Notes under the pieces: model-generated | Database searches by the model: none | Told to the model about the DNA's origin: nothing | What the model saw: the letters and a program-made list of their open reading frames with translations, nothing else | Source of the DNA: Ciona intestinalis | Lineage: Eukaryota > Chordata > Ascidiacea > Phlebobranchia > Cionidae | DNA length: 64,000 bases | Assembly (NCBI RefSeq): GCF_000224145.3 | Contig: NC_020168.2 | Coordinates: 5,443,294-5,507,293 of the forward strand | Reading direction: 5' to 3' | In this document: piece after piece, positions 36,584 through 49,523 of the stretch | How positions within the stretch are numbered: the first letter of the stretch is position 1 | Layout of the letters: every line of letters begins with the position of its first letter | Program-made: the position numbers and the translations under genes

Positions 36584-37560
36584 CAATCTTAAAAGGAGGT
36601 TTTCTAAGAAAACTCTTCATTTCAATGAGATAATTTGGTGTTGCTTTGAGACCGTGTCAAAAGAATAAATTAAATGACATAAGAAGAAACACATATTGAG
36701 GGCGTTAGTTGCGCCTTTGTGGAGTGTTGGCGTCTGAAAAAGAACAGCTACTGTGTGGAGTTACATAAAGTAAAATCCAACACGTTTGGTACTATTAATA
36801 ACACTACACTAGGAAACAAGTTAAATAGTTCTGCTAATTTGTAACTACACATTCTTTAAAAGTAGTGCTAGGTTTTTAAGAAATGAGTATCATATACAAC
36901 CTTAGCAGAAGCTGCTTGGTGCAGAATAAGCATTAGTTTTAAACTTGATAATTTTGGCGCTGCATTTTCTGCAAGCAGTTTTCTAGGTTAGTAATTGTTG
37001 CAAGGCAAACTAATTTTGCAAAAATGGGGATTACAGTATTGTCAGTTGTGGGATAAAAAGATAAAATACAGGCAACCAGTGCTGCCAGTAAAATGATGCA
37101 CTGTGAAACTTCTATGCAGTTTTGTAAGGCAGTTTGAAATATGGCACCATCAATTATTGCTGCAGATTAAGATCTTGAATTTGAAAAAGTTTTGTTCCGT
37201 TGCAGTTTTTGGGTAAATCTGTATGTGCAGAGCCAGTACAGAAAACTTAGGTTTAAAAAAGCGCACAAAAAGCACAGGTACTGTTGGTTAGCTATGCTTC
37301 GGAGAAATGAGGCATTGGCATTGAGGGCAATTAGCAAATGAGGTGTTGCAGCTATACAGTAAAATAAATGATAAAGAACAAGCGTGGTATGCTGGCCTGC
37401 TAGTTCAGGTGAAAAATTATCAAAAATTTGAGACATTTTTGACTTGCCTAGATTAGTTCATGTACGATGACTGGAAATGGTTTATGGTCTTGAGATATGT
37501 TTAGTTGTGTTGCACTACTCTATTATTAAGCCTACAACACCGCATACAGCATGGTTATAA

Positions 37561-37567
37561 GAGGTAG
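37561..37567 (-). promoter_or_regulatory. Candidate let-7 site 4, just after TRIM71 stop
   Basis: A further CUACCUC on the transcript strand, about 26 bases downstream of the stop codon, beyond the ribosome shadow of roughly 15 nt. Confidence 0.5.
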
Positions 37568-37592
37568 GCGGGAAAATACTCTGACTCAGCAT

Positions 37593-40500
37593 TTAGAAGA
37601 CGATGACGCGGTTGTTTCCAAAATCAACGACAGCAATATGGCCATGAGGTGTCACTGTTACACCAGAAGGACGATCCATAAGAGCGGATCCATTAGTTGT
37701 ACTGGCTCCACCAAAAACAGCAATCAAACCACCAGTTGGAGTGAAGACTTGAATACGATGGTTACGGGAATCAGCAACTACTATGTTGCCTTCTTCATCA
37801 ATGGCAACTCCCTTTGTTATAATGCAAATGTATGAAGTTATAAAGTGCCAGTATATTGGCTAATGGGCCTTGGATTGATTAATGTGTGTTTTGGAGCAAA
37901 GACCAAATTAGGTGAAACACACTTGACAACTAGGTAGCAGAAATTAAAGTTACATTGATGCAAAATTAACAATAATATCTGAAAAAACATACTGCCAGAT
38001 TGTTACACAGAATAGAATTTTTCTGCCGCTGAGTTATACTGTCTCCATTATACCTATATCCTTTGAATTACATTTCTTCGTAAAATCTTGTGATTAAATT
38101 TTCTAGTCTAGATTTAACATAATATTTCAAAATTACCTGTGGTCTTAGGAATTGCAGAGCCTGGTTGCCTTCTGAGCCCAAGTACCTGGCTGACTGTAGA
38201 TCTGGTTCAATTATGACCAGTCTATGGTTGTTGAAGTCAGTGACAATGATGCGATCATGGGAAAAAGCGACACCTCGTGGTGAATCAAAGTGTTTCCATA
38301 ACGCACCTGGGAAAACAAGGGAAATATTCTGCATTGCTGGAAAATGATGGTTTGATGATACAGTTTTAATTTATGTATGAAAATTGAAAATTATAAGCAT
38401 TTGGTCATACAAGAGTAGTAGGGTATTTGTACGAGTTAAAGTTACAAAACACTTTTAGCATTAAATGTTTCCAAAACAGCATAATTTTAATAAGATAAAA
38501 TATAAAAGAGGCAAACAATTTTTGTCTTAACAGCAAAGTGATAAGTTGCTATACAAAAAAGCATCGTTTTTAGTGGTAAAAATTCAACATTATTTCCTTA
38601 AAACCAGTTTTTACTGTTACTCACCCTCAAACCCATATTTGTGCAAGAACGTTCCGTCTGGAGAGAACAGTTGAATTCTGTGGTTCCTGGTGTCGGTGAC
38701 TGCAATCATACCAACTGAGTTGACAGCCACGTCCCATGGATAATTAAACTGTCCACTCTTAGAACCTCGCTCTCCAAACATGCCCACGAAAGTGCCATCG
38801 AAACAGAAGATCTTTAAAGGAATGCATATTTAAGTGTATATAATGGGTGACAATTTGGATGAGCACTTAGATATAAAGTACTATATTAAATTCCGCGAAT
38901 CTGACCTAATTTGGTGCTCAGAGAGTTAGAGTTAAACGATTCTTGTGTTAAGAAATACAGTAAGGATCTGGTGCTAAAAAATTTAACCGACAAAAATCAA
39001 ACCAATTGTTTAATAAAACAAATATATTTCGCCTAAATGGCATCGTCAGTCACTTATTTAAAAAGAATCAGAATTGATTCCTTGAAATATATAGGCACTT
39101 TGTTATTTCAGGTGTATAGTTACTGCAGTTGGAAAATTAAAGCCTTTTATTGTTTTGAATGGCTTTCCACTATCATAACATTATTAAGCGAGAATTTTAA
39201 AAACATTAAAATAAAATTCGATTAAATTCATGTCATTTAAATTATTAAGAAAATGTAGCTTTGCAGCAAAAATAGGAGAACTATGCCGTTCTGTAATTTA
39301 CAAATACAGCAGATACATCTGACATGGTCTTACAGGTCTGGATTGTTTATATGCATTACAGAATTAATTTGTGTTTTTTTATATCCAAAGTGTAGTTTAG
39401 GTGTGAAAGCAAATAAGAACATGGATTGAAACTAAATACGTGAAAACATTTTATAACTTAAATACCAGCAGTATACTGTAAACTTAAGTTAAACCCATGC
39501 TAACAAAAGTGTCTTCAAAATCTGATATATACCTGTTTTTTTTTATAGCTTTCTTTAATAAATAATGAAGATATATGGCAGACAGAATACCCAGGTGAGC
39601 AATTACACAATTTGGTAAATTACTTTCCGTAATACCTGGATTCGATGGTTGTCTTTGTCCGCAACTACAATTTGACCTTGCTTGTTCACGGTGACCCCTG
39701 CAGGTCGATCAAATTGACCGGGTCGCGACCCCGAAGTTCCAAACTTATGGTGAAAACTTCCATCGTAGTTGAAGATCTGTAATCGGTTGTTGCTACGATC
39801 GGCAACAATAAGGTGGCCCTATGTAAAAAAATATTTTATAATGTTTTATAGTGATACTAAATTCTGATATATATATTTTACAGTATACACTGAATCAGAT
39901 ATTAAGAATAATACCAAATAATAAAGTCATATAAGTGGTTTCAGTCATTGTGTACAATTTTGAACAGATTCAAATGATGTGTAAGAAAAAAGTTTGTAAA
40001 AGTTTATTGAGGTAATCGAGTAACTCCGACCTATATAAATAATTTAGGATTTTACGAAGAAATGTAATTTTGGGTTGCAAACGCATGTCATTACACTGTC
40101 AGGCTGGGCTAGAGTGTCACTCCTAACCCGTACAGAATAAAATGCAAAAAGCATGAATGAAGTCGTTCACCTGCGAATCGCAGCATATTCCCCACGGTCT
40201 GCAGAGTTCACCATCTTTTGAGCCTTCCTTGCCAAACGTAAGTACAGGGGTGCCTGCAGCCGCCCTTGATGAGTAATTGATATTTCGCTTGACAAGTAGA
40301 TTGAAGGGGCTGTCACATACTGGCAGGCCACGGCACCAAGCAGACACCGAGTATTTGCCCTCTTGGACAGCAGGAAAGCAGAAACGATACCTTCCCTCCC
40401 CAGAATCTAACACATCGGCACGAAACGTTGAGCTGTCAGGGCGACGAATGAGAATCTCAAAAACGTCACCACCAATATGTCTCGGGGCTCCTGCATGGTC

Positions 40501-43500
40501 CCTACAACAAAATACATTATGCATAACTCCACCACTAAGCGTTATTTATATATTTATGATGAATTGAATTAGTTTCACAGATTTTTAGTTCCTTATTAAT
40601 AGTTAACCGCATTTTCCACATACCGTGCATGTATTGTAAACGATGCATTTGTCCCGCATAGTACTGTGTTAGAAGGACCACCATCTTTTGAGAGTAATGA
40701 GTGTTGGGCGGATACAGAGCTCTTCACGTTACCAAGTGATGTGAAGGCATGCAGTAATCCTGGTTCCGGTTGAACGAACATAATGACATCATCGTCATGG
40801 GGGATGGTGGTAACACAGAACCTTGATATGTTAAGTAAACCGGTCTCCATCTTTTGCTTGGCTGAAAAGCAATGTAGTTTGGTTACATTCTATTCTATGT
40901 GGATAAGGTCCCACAGAGTGGCATACATGTTATACACGATACACATATACAAACAAATTTTAAAATATTAAAACATATCAAGCAGGCATTTCATAGCAGA
41001 AAAATCAAAACTTACAAAAAGTGAGATTTTTTATATATTGGTTAAAATTGGAAATTTAAAAAGGCATTAAATATATTAGATTCTCATTGATCTTGTATAA
41101 TATTGTAGTTCAGCTGTTTATGACATCCACTTACAACAATAAGTGCTCTGGTTAATGATCAACAGTACAATGGGTGTCAGTTTGAAAAGTATTTCTGGTA
41201 TGCAGTAAAACATATTTCATACTTAACAACCAATTTAAAGAGTTAACAAACAGAAATAAAGCACAGTATCAGTAACAATACTCATTTGGGACATCAATCC
41301 TGAATTATTATAAAAAATTAAAGTGTAGTGGTTTTTATACCGTGAATTGATTGTACTACAATTCCATGTTTTGGGTTTTAAGTAAGAAAAATGTCATGTT
41401 AGAATTTATTCAAGTAATACAATTACGACTGTGGTGAAAATGTCAGTTTCAAGGGTAGCATGATGTTTGGTTTCATGTCTCTAATACTGTTGTGATAGTA
41501 TATATTTCAATATTTAAGCATTTTCTTGGTGCAATGGTATAAAATTAAATTATATATTTTGCCCATCAACAAAGTTATTAAATTATCTGTTACTTTTTCT
41601 TTGGCAAATTGACCTCATTTTTTAAGGAATATATTTTATTATAAGTTAATTATTGACCCTTATCAGTTTTACTAATGCTTGATACCCATCAGGCTATCAA
41701 CAGTCTTTTTAATCCAGAAAATGTAGTAAAATTTTTTAAAAAATAAAATTTTGGAATGCAATCAATCTAAACAAAACACTCATCAAACGGGAGCATGGCA
41801 AAAAACCTTTGAGAATTTCGAGAGCTTCCCCAGAATCGAGTGTCTCCTTCACATCTTCAATTGTTGTTTTCAAGCTGCTTGCTGACTGTTGAAGGCGGTC
41901 TATCTGTGAAGTGAGGATCTGGCATTTTGCCTTCACCGCAATGATAGATTATTCTGTTAATTCCGCTACCAGGCATAATGTAAACAATCTTTTAACAACT
42001 AATCTGGTACAAAAAAACATAGTGTATTTCTGATGTTTTGTCTACCATCCAGCAAGACTAAAAAGTTTTAACAAGATTTTTAAAACATTGAAAATACACC
42101 ATAAAAACGTAGTGTATTTTTAACTATTTAAAAAATAAAACTTGGCAAGACAAAACAGAAAAAATACACTCCATTTTACATACCAGATCGCCGTTGAAAG
42201 AATATTTAAAGGAAGATCAATAAATATAGCTGTCAATAGATATGTACCGCGTGCATTGTTTGACGTGGTAGTAAAGAACTCTAATGAAAAATTTAGGATT
42301 CGGCCTTAAGAGTGCACTTATAAACTCAGGTGATGTATTATTAATGAATATATTAGCCGGTTTGGATTTAGCCAGAAATGGAGTAAATGTATTCCAATTT
42401 TAAAATAGGATTCCTGTATACACAACTTCAGCACAATTGCTCTGATTTTAAAGTAACATTTTTATCTTTTACATGTGCAAAAAAATTATGTTGTTTCACT
42501 TTTAGTAATCTACAATAAATTTATTAAAGAACCAAGCATTTAGAATTGTTCTACTGTTGCTGATGTGTCATAGAAAAAAAGCTGAACGTTGAATTACAAT
42601 TGATATAAAAAAAACAAGCTAAAAACACAATGTATATATAACAGAAAAGTTATAAGACTACACTTACCAATTTAATTTTTTCAATTTTTTCAATAAGATC
42701 TCGCTCCCTCTGCTCTAGCGCCATCATGTGTTTGTGTGTCATTGAATGAACGTCTGTGACGACTAATTTGCTTCGACCAATCACACGATCAATTAGAAGC
42801 TGAATATCCAAGATGCTTTTTTCCAAACTTCTCAAGTCATTTCTAAAGTTAAAATTAATGTTGCAGCATAGCATAAGAAATAGGATTGAGGCCAAAGTTA
42901 AACCATTTTTCCTTGTTTTGTATCAGTAACTAATTATTCATACACTGTTTTGGCTTTATTAATGAAGTAAACTGTTTTGTTTTAAGTTTACAAATGTGTT
43001 TTGATGTAATATTAATATGCATTCATATAAATTAGTTTTTTTAGGTGATTTTACATGCATCCAATTCGAACCTTGGTTTAGTCTTTTAAATTAGGATAAT
43101 GTCATGTAAAATAAGTCGCAATAAAAAAGGAAAAACATCACTTTACTTCTAGTTCTACTACATAACAGATTGGTATATCTTGCTATAAAACTTGTTTAAA
43201 TTAAATTTAGGTTTTTACTTATAGGAAAAAAACCCTAAGAAATGCATACAAGTCCACTCATCCTTATGCAACAAAGATATCACTATAATAGCACCACTGT
43301 TATCTCTGTCACTGTCAGCATTTAGGAAGTTGCCTTATCTATCACTATGTCAAGAGTGTCAAAAGTATGTTTAAAGTGTTGCTTACTTAGCATCAGATAA
43401 AAGAGAAATTGTTGCAGTTTTACTGTCTTCCACTGCATCCTTGAGGTATTGGAAGTTATGTCCGCTATGCTGAAATACAGTGCATTGGTTGCAAATTGCC

Positions 43501-44825
43501 TGGAAATAAAATGTAATAAAATAATTAGATTCATAATGCAAAGGAAATATGATCGGGAGCTATGAAAACTTAACAGACAAAAATCAAGTGTATAAAGTTG
43601 TATATTAAAAGAGATATTTATTTCAGCTAAATGGCATATGCTAAAATACAGTGCATAGGTTGCAAAAATGAAACACACAATAGAATAATTGTATTTATAA
43701 TGCTTAGAAAAAATGTATCTTTAACAAAGGTGGTAACATACATCATATGAAAAACCAAACGGCTAGCAAATATGAAGAACTACAGTGGCCATACAATGAT
43801 CTAAAATACACATAGTAGCCTAACTTCTAAAAGCGTTTTTTTTTCACCTTTTCTTAGCATAGCAAATGGTCATTCTGTGTGCAAACAGTCACACACAAAA
43901 ATTCCTATCTAACTTGGCTTTATTGTAATAGCAGAACTACACACAGAACAACAGAAATGCATATTGTTGGCTTAATACTGGTGCTGTTAACTTACCACAG
44001 AACAAGAGTCACAAAATAAACGCAAAACTTCGTTTGTATGAGAAGTACAATAGTTTTGATTTTCGCATGGAGGGGAAAGTAGATAGGGCATTTGACGATG
44101 CTGTTCAACATTGTTTTCTTTCTGCTCTGCCTGAAATGACCAGTTTTATGTTCGCTCTAATTCACATACGGGTAAAAATTCAATTGGATTTATTTAGGTA
44201 TTTTTCGGTGACAAACTGGTATAGGCTTATGGTTTAATGATTTGATTATTAAATTAATGTAAAAATGATCATTTCATTTCTTTGTGGCACTGTAACCATA
44301 AAGTTGAACACTAAAAAAAAACAATATTCATAATTTAAGAAAATCTTTAAATAAAACCCAAGTCATATTATAAAAAAAACAATAAAAAAGCAAACTAACC
44401 ATAATATGAAGTTTTAAACTTACTTTTACTATAATGTGGTCCTTCGTCAATCGAACGCGATAGTGAGCAGAAACACAGCGCTGGCACAAGTAGTCCTTAC
44501 AGTCACGACAGTAGGAGCTAGCTGCCACCCCATCACCACAACTACACGAGTGATTTTCCGTTTCTTTAATATCATCGTGCAGTGACATAGCTTCGAGTAT
44601 GTTGCCAATTAAAAAAGATGAGAACTGGCCATCAACAGAAGGCAGGGTAAGATTGTTTGAAGAATTGTTGAACCCGCTGGAAGTCATGTCGCCAATGCTA
44701 TTGCTGAGCATACTGTTTACTGAGGAGATGGGGGACAAAGGGCTTCCTCTTGTAACAGAAACGTCTTTGATACTTTCACCAAGCAGTGAGCTTGTGTGAT
44801 TAATGTGATTAAAAGGACCGGCCAT
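37593..44825 (-). CDS. TRIM71: TRIM71/LIN-41 orthologue, apparently without RING
   Basis: Eleven exons close in frame to about 758 residues: 44424-44825, 43996-44130, 43387-43499, 42668-42842, 41807-41930, 40624-40861, 40171-40501, 39636-39818, 38625-38811, 38137-38306, 37593-37811. The first exon has a Ser/Asn-rich leader, then B-box 1 ([24 protein letters not shown]). B-box 2 follows ([30 protein letters not shown]), then a coiled coil, a filamin-type Ig domain and six NHL repeats ([44 protein letters not shown], ending [12 protein letters not shown]). NHL residues align closely with vertebrate TRIM71, an RNA-binding repressor of developmental-timing mRNAs and classical let-7 target. No RING cysteines precede B-box 1; an upstream exon is not excluded. 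The exon 4/5 junction may be off by two codons. Confidence 0.93.
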
Positions 44826-45940
44826 TTTTAGAATCCCGGCAAAAATATTGCTAAAGTTTTAGAAGATCATGACTTCAAATTTTGACTCACAACGATCATG
44901 CAAGGACATGGGCTACAATTACTCATCTTGTTATGCTCCAATTAAAATATTATCTCGTCTTTTCCAAATTTTATACTTTTTTTAAAGTAATACCACAATG
45001 ACAAAGTCTGGGTAAATGGTTATTAAGCAGCTAACGCCTGCTAATCAATTTTGAGGTAGAAAAATCTGAAACAACAATTTCAAATATTACAATTTTTCAA
45101 ACAAAAACCACATTAGTCAAAAATAGAGTTACAAAATTATCAGAGTTTTATTAACATTGGTTTAAATGAAAGATAGGCTTTAATATACCAGTTTGTTTTG
45201 TTGTCATATTATCATCTTTACATTACGATAACAACAACAATTTTACTTTCCAAAATGCAAATTATATTGTTTTTTTGCTTTAATGGAATAACATTCTTTA
45301 AATGCAATATTTCACACGTAACGAACTTGTGTTGTCGTTGTGTAACTTTGTATTTACGGTACTACTTAACTAAATTGAATTATTTCTCATATACTCGTAT
45401 AGTGGTACGTAAACAACTATTTTTACCTTATAATCTACAGAGAGCATTGAAACACGCACGAATACACTAAACTTAACACATAAACAATGTTAATCTGTTA
45501 ATGCTGCTTCCACTGGATTTGAACGAAAAAGTGCAACCGCAAGGTGAACTTTACGATAATTTAACTAAAGTACGTTCCATGCATAGTAGGGCGAAATGCC
45601 AGAATGGTACGGTTTATGTGGTCCCCTTATGTCATAAAAGAGAACAGTTTAACATTGGGAACGGACTGATAGCTAATTGCTCTTAACATAGTATTCTACG
45701 TGAATGTTTTTCTTTCACATTTGGTTTGCTGCCTATTTTTTAGGATTTTAAAATTTTATTTCACAAATCAATTTACAACATTTATTAAAGAAACTCATTT
45801 TAAAGATACGCCGATATTCGTTTCAAGATCGGATGCTGTTTGATCCACGCCAGGTGTGTTCATTAACACATTCAAACCATGATTCACAATGCAATAAGAG
45901 ATGAATCCTTATCGTTGTATGAAAGTCACAACTGTTACGA
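44826..45940. other. Intergenic: TRIM71 upstream and AIFM2 copy 1 3' region
   Basis: AT-rich, about 1.1 kb between two same-strand genes. It should contain the TRIM71 promoter and the AIFM2 3' UTR. A 61-codon frame (45501-45686, plus) is open but unlike any family I know. One more let-7 seed complement (TGAGGTAG on plus) occurs at 45052-45059. Confidence 0.55.
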
Positions 45941-48766
45941 CTACTGAGGTAGCTTCATTCCAAGGTCACTCCAAATCGACTTAGCAAACAAATCTTCTGC
46001 TTTAAACATTTTCACGGCGAAGTCGCCAAGTTGCATTCCCATAAACTGACCAGCACCACCGGTTCTACCAACGGGGACCACCATTGCGACACGAGCTGCA
46101 AAACATATTGCATAGTATAGGCTACGTTATTTGGGTAAAATGGTCTAGGTTTTTATTCTCTTTTATCGTCATATTTGGCAGAAAACAAATAATAGTTACA
46201 GAATAATATAACCATATCCTCGCGTCTCCAGGTGAGCGTTGTTGATTGTTGAAACACGAATGGGTAATATGGAAAATTATGTGCTAACGGTACTCATCTT
46301 ACCCCGTAGTATGACTTTAACAAAGATTTAAAACCCTAGCGATTATATTATTTTATAGTCTATATATTTCACCCTGTGAAATACCTCCTGGATATGGCTT
46401 TCTTGTTTGATCGCTTGCCTCTGCCAGCAGGTTTGATTTAATAAGATCTGCGTGGATTTTTGCAGTGTACGCCATTTTTTCTTCATTTACGTTCGTGACG
46501 TCACCCATTGCATAGATTTCTTTATGACCTTTGACCTGGAAATATTCATTCACTTCCAACGTACCGCTTTCCGTTAATGCACCGGCTGCAAAATTAGAAA
46601 TATCTTTATATGTCGGCTATGGAGTACTGTGGGGGAAGATCGGACATCTTTAGCACACGATATCCAAATATCTTGATAGTGTTTAAATCTATTAACGACG
46701 GTCTAGATACGGAATAATTCTTGTAATTCTTTGGATGTTCTTTGTTTACTACCAAATGGGACGAAAAATAGAACGAAAAGGTGTCCCATCTTTTCCCACC
46801 GAATTATATAAGGAGTATTTGCTGGTAAAAATATTGTGTTATGTTATCTCACCAAGCGCTTGTTTGAAGAATTGGTTGTTTACTGTAATTCCAGTACAAG
46901 GTACTACAAGATCAGCTGTCAACTCCTTGCCACCAGTTGTCTTAACCACTTGTCCTTCCACGTGTTTGTTTAATGTTAAGTCGTCGAGATTCGACACTCG
47001 GTCGTCTGTGGTGCATCACATAAAAATAGAATTGACACGTTTTCTTAATTCATGGAAAACAAAAAGATTGACGTTCGTCAAAAAATGAAAATTCCTTTAA
47101 AAAATAATTAGCCATGCACCACATTAAAAAATATGGTAACTCATAAAACAGAACATTCGTGCTGGTATATAAACATTGGGTTTTCCGTGTACTTACTCAT
47201 TATGACAGTTATGTTCTTTTTTACCAGGCAATCCATTATGTTCTTTTGAAACGCGGGCTTTGTTCGTGTGGTGACAAGAAAATCGCTGGAAGAAACAATA
47301 GTGACCTGCCGCGATTAAAAAAAAAACAGAGATGAAATTCTACAGAAATTTGTGTAATATATTTCTTAACCTTTGTATGTGGGTTATACCTCTTTGTCTG
47401 GAAATTCCGTTTTAATTTCTCCGGCTAGCTCGACACCGACCGCTCCACCTCCAACCATTAATACACGCTTGGCAGCGACCACCTATAGACAAGTTAAGCT
47501 AGATAATGTATTGATTGCATGCACAAGGTATAATGAAAATATCTCCTCAAACTAACCACCTACAAGGTTACCTACGTTGTAACTTATACACAGGCATGAG
47601 GTAAAACCGATCAATAACGATTGTCGTTGCCATACCCCGCAAATGACGCAATGATATATAAATTCCATTCGTTTTTAATATTAAACGCAGTATAGTTATA
47701 CCTCTTTGCGGTATTCGCTGTATAACTTCTTTGCCTCTTCTACAGAAGTATCCACTGCCATTTTAGATGGAAAGGCTGACGAACTACTGCCCGTCGCTAT
47801 CACTAGATGTGTGTAGGTGACCTGTGACCAAAAAGCGATTTGAAGTTTGATGACTATATATTTTCCCATCTTTATACCCATAGTAGAACATGATAACCAA
47901 CTTTAAAATATGAAAAAACACAGTAATGGTTAGTGGCTATAAAGGTTTAAAACGAATCAGCGTAAATGGTTATTCACTGCTTTCTCGTTGGTTTTCCCAT
48001 ATTGATTAGTTTAGAAGTATAAATTGGAGAATCATTTTTTAGTGTAATTCATGGATTATATGGTGACAATTTTATTTACCGTCTTCCCATCTTTTAACGT
48101 TAGCGTTTTTGACGCTGTGTCCAAGTCTGACACCTCACCCTGTGTGAATGAATCACCCAACATTTTATCGTACGGAATGAACAAATATTTGAAGTAATCT
48201 GTGGACAGATAACAGGAGATCATAAAGTTTGGTATTTGCTGCTGTTGAGGTAGGATACAGCGTATACGACGCCCGCTTAATCAATATTCTGAAAGCGTCA
48301 GTATATTAATGATTCTTACATATAAGACAGTAATTACAATCGTTTGAATCTCTATGTAATGTTTACGGTAGGGTGGGGGAAGATAAGTTCTTCGTTAGCA
48401 CACAATATCCAAATATCCAGATCTTGATTTAATTTAAACAATTAACAACGGTCTATGGAAGTCGTTAGGATACGGTTTTGTATTTCTGTGAACGTGTTTT
48501 GTTTACTAGCAAATAGAATGAAAATGTTTCCCATCCTCTCCCCACTATATTTCCACTGGTCAATGTCGAATTCACATTATACCTTCGTCAACGACTGTTC
48601 GTAATGCACCAACGCTATGAAACATTGCATCCCTTCCGTCTATTAACGTCACTTTACACAACCCGCTTTTGATCATTTGCACGGCGAAATAGCTCCCTGC
48701 ATAACCACCGCCCACAATCACAAGGTGCATATCATCTCGGGGCGTTACCGAACTACCAGCACCCAT
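45941..48766 (-). CDS. AIFM2: AIFM2/FSP1-like FAD oxidoreductase, copy 1
   Basis: Eight exons (48583-48766, 48080-48198, 47702-47821, 47390-47482, 47197-47305, 46853-47005, 46385-46585, 45941-46095) give 377 residues; human AIFM2 has 373. The start MGAGSSV is an N-myristoylation signal. The FAD-binding GGGYAGSY follows directly, then the ATGSSSS turn, a second dinucleotide motif VGGGAVGVELAGEI for NAD(P)H, CTGI, and YAMGDVTNVNEEKMAYTAKIHA near the C-terminus. The family reduces ubiquinone at the plasma membrane and lipid droplets with NAD(P)H and protects lipids from peroxidation (ferroptosis suppression). That role is inferred from orthology. Introns hold three MITEs and a SINE fragment. It lies downstream of and parallel to its near-identical neighbour. 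Confidence 0.92.
46113..46312. mobile_element. MITE in last AIFM2 copy 1 intron
   Basis: Family blocks 'gtctccaggtgagcgttgtt' and 'gtactcatcttaccccgta' are present; the left end is degraded. Copy 2 of the gene carries a different MITE insertion in the corresponding intron. Confidence 0.55.
46622..46808. mobile_element. TA-flanked MITE in AIFM2 copy 1 intron
   Basis: Ends 'gtactgtgggggaagatcgg' and 'ggtgtcccatcttttccc' pair, with 'aacgacggtctag' and 'gttctttgtttactaccaaa' inside. Copy 2 lacks it. Confidence 0.75.
47555..47648 (+). mobile_element. SINE body fragment in AIFM2 copy 1 intron
   Basis: 'accacctacaaggttacc', 'acacaggcatgaggt' and 'cgattgtcgttgccatac' follow the SINE body order. Confidence 0.5.
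48369..48550. mobile_element. TA-flanked MITE in first AIFM2 copy 1 intron
   Basis: Begins 'tagggtgggggaagataag' and ends 'tttcccatcctctccccact', with the core 'aacaacggtctatggaagtc'. Confidence 0.7.
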
Positions 48767-49523
48767 TTCGTAACTTAACTAACTATTTCTTAATATCTAC
48801 GCTGTGGCAATTCTTCTTTTTAAAATAATGTTTGTAAAAAACTATAAAAAATGAGTCTAAATTTTAACATCTATTCAAGCAAAGCTACAAACTAAATGGC
48901 GCCTGTATGGTTATAGCCTATATAAGTTATTGTACCTATTGCTGTTGTAGCAAAAAGCTAATATTTAACTTATGTTTAAATCCTTGTTTATAACGGCCCG
49001 CCCTGATTCGGTTTAAAAACTGTTGCCGGACTACATAACCTGTCTCAATAAGTGCACTTGTATGATACTTTTACCAACGAACACTATATAAGTTGTATAG
49101 TGTTCTTGCTTGTACCCACTACAAATGTACGTAACTGTGCGACGGTTGAGTGAAGTTCGTTGTGGCGTTAAGTGGGCTGCGGGCAACATTTACCGCGAGG
49201 TACAAAAGGACCAGCTGCAGGCAACTATAGGTCAATGCATGCCTGCAGCAAAATATTGGTAAATAAGTTTGCATTTTGATAATATGTTTAAATGAGGCAA
49301 TAATGGATTCTACAATGTTGCATAAAAATATTTTTAGGGTTTATGATTCATAGTTATCATATAATTAAGTGTATTGGTGAATTTTTGAATGGTTAAAGGC
49401 AAGAAAACATAAAAAGATGCGGTATGTGTACTTAGTGTTGGTATAGTCAGCGTTATAACAAAAAAAACATATGCTATAGTATAAACAATATATCGATGTT
49501 GTATATTAGTCAAAATGTGAGGT
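48767..49523. other. Intergenic spacer between AIFM2 paralogues
   Basis: About 760 bp with no coding signal. It serves as upstream region of copy 1 and 3' region of copy 2. A CpG-containing stretch at 49130-49215 could be part of the copy 1 promoter, but nothing specific is recognisable. Confidence 0.55.

Larger units (their letters stand above)
35473..37592. other. Convergent 3' UTRs of ABHD2 and TRIM71
   Basis: No gene lies here. The left part carries ABHD2 polyadenylation signals. The right part, read on the minus strand, should be TRIM71 3' UTR, with a possible AATAAA complement near 36088. It contains several let-7 seed complements, listed separately. Short open frames show no family resemblance. 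Confidence 0.6.

Noticed and set aside
45501-45686. 61-codon plus-strand frame between TRIM71 and AIFM2
   Set aside because: No splice context, no known family; treated as chance.
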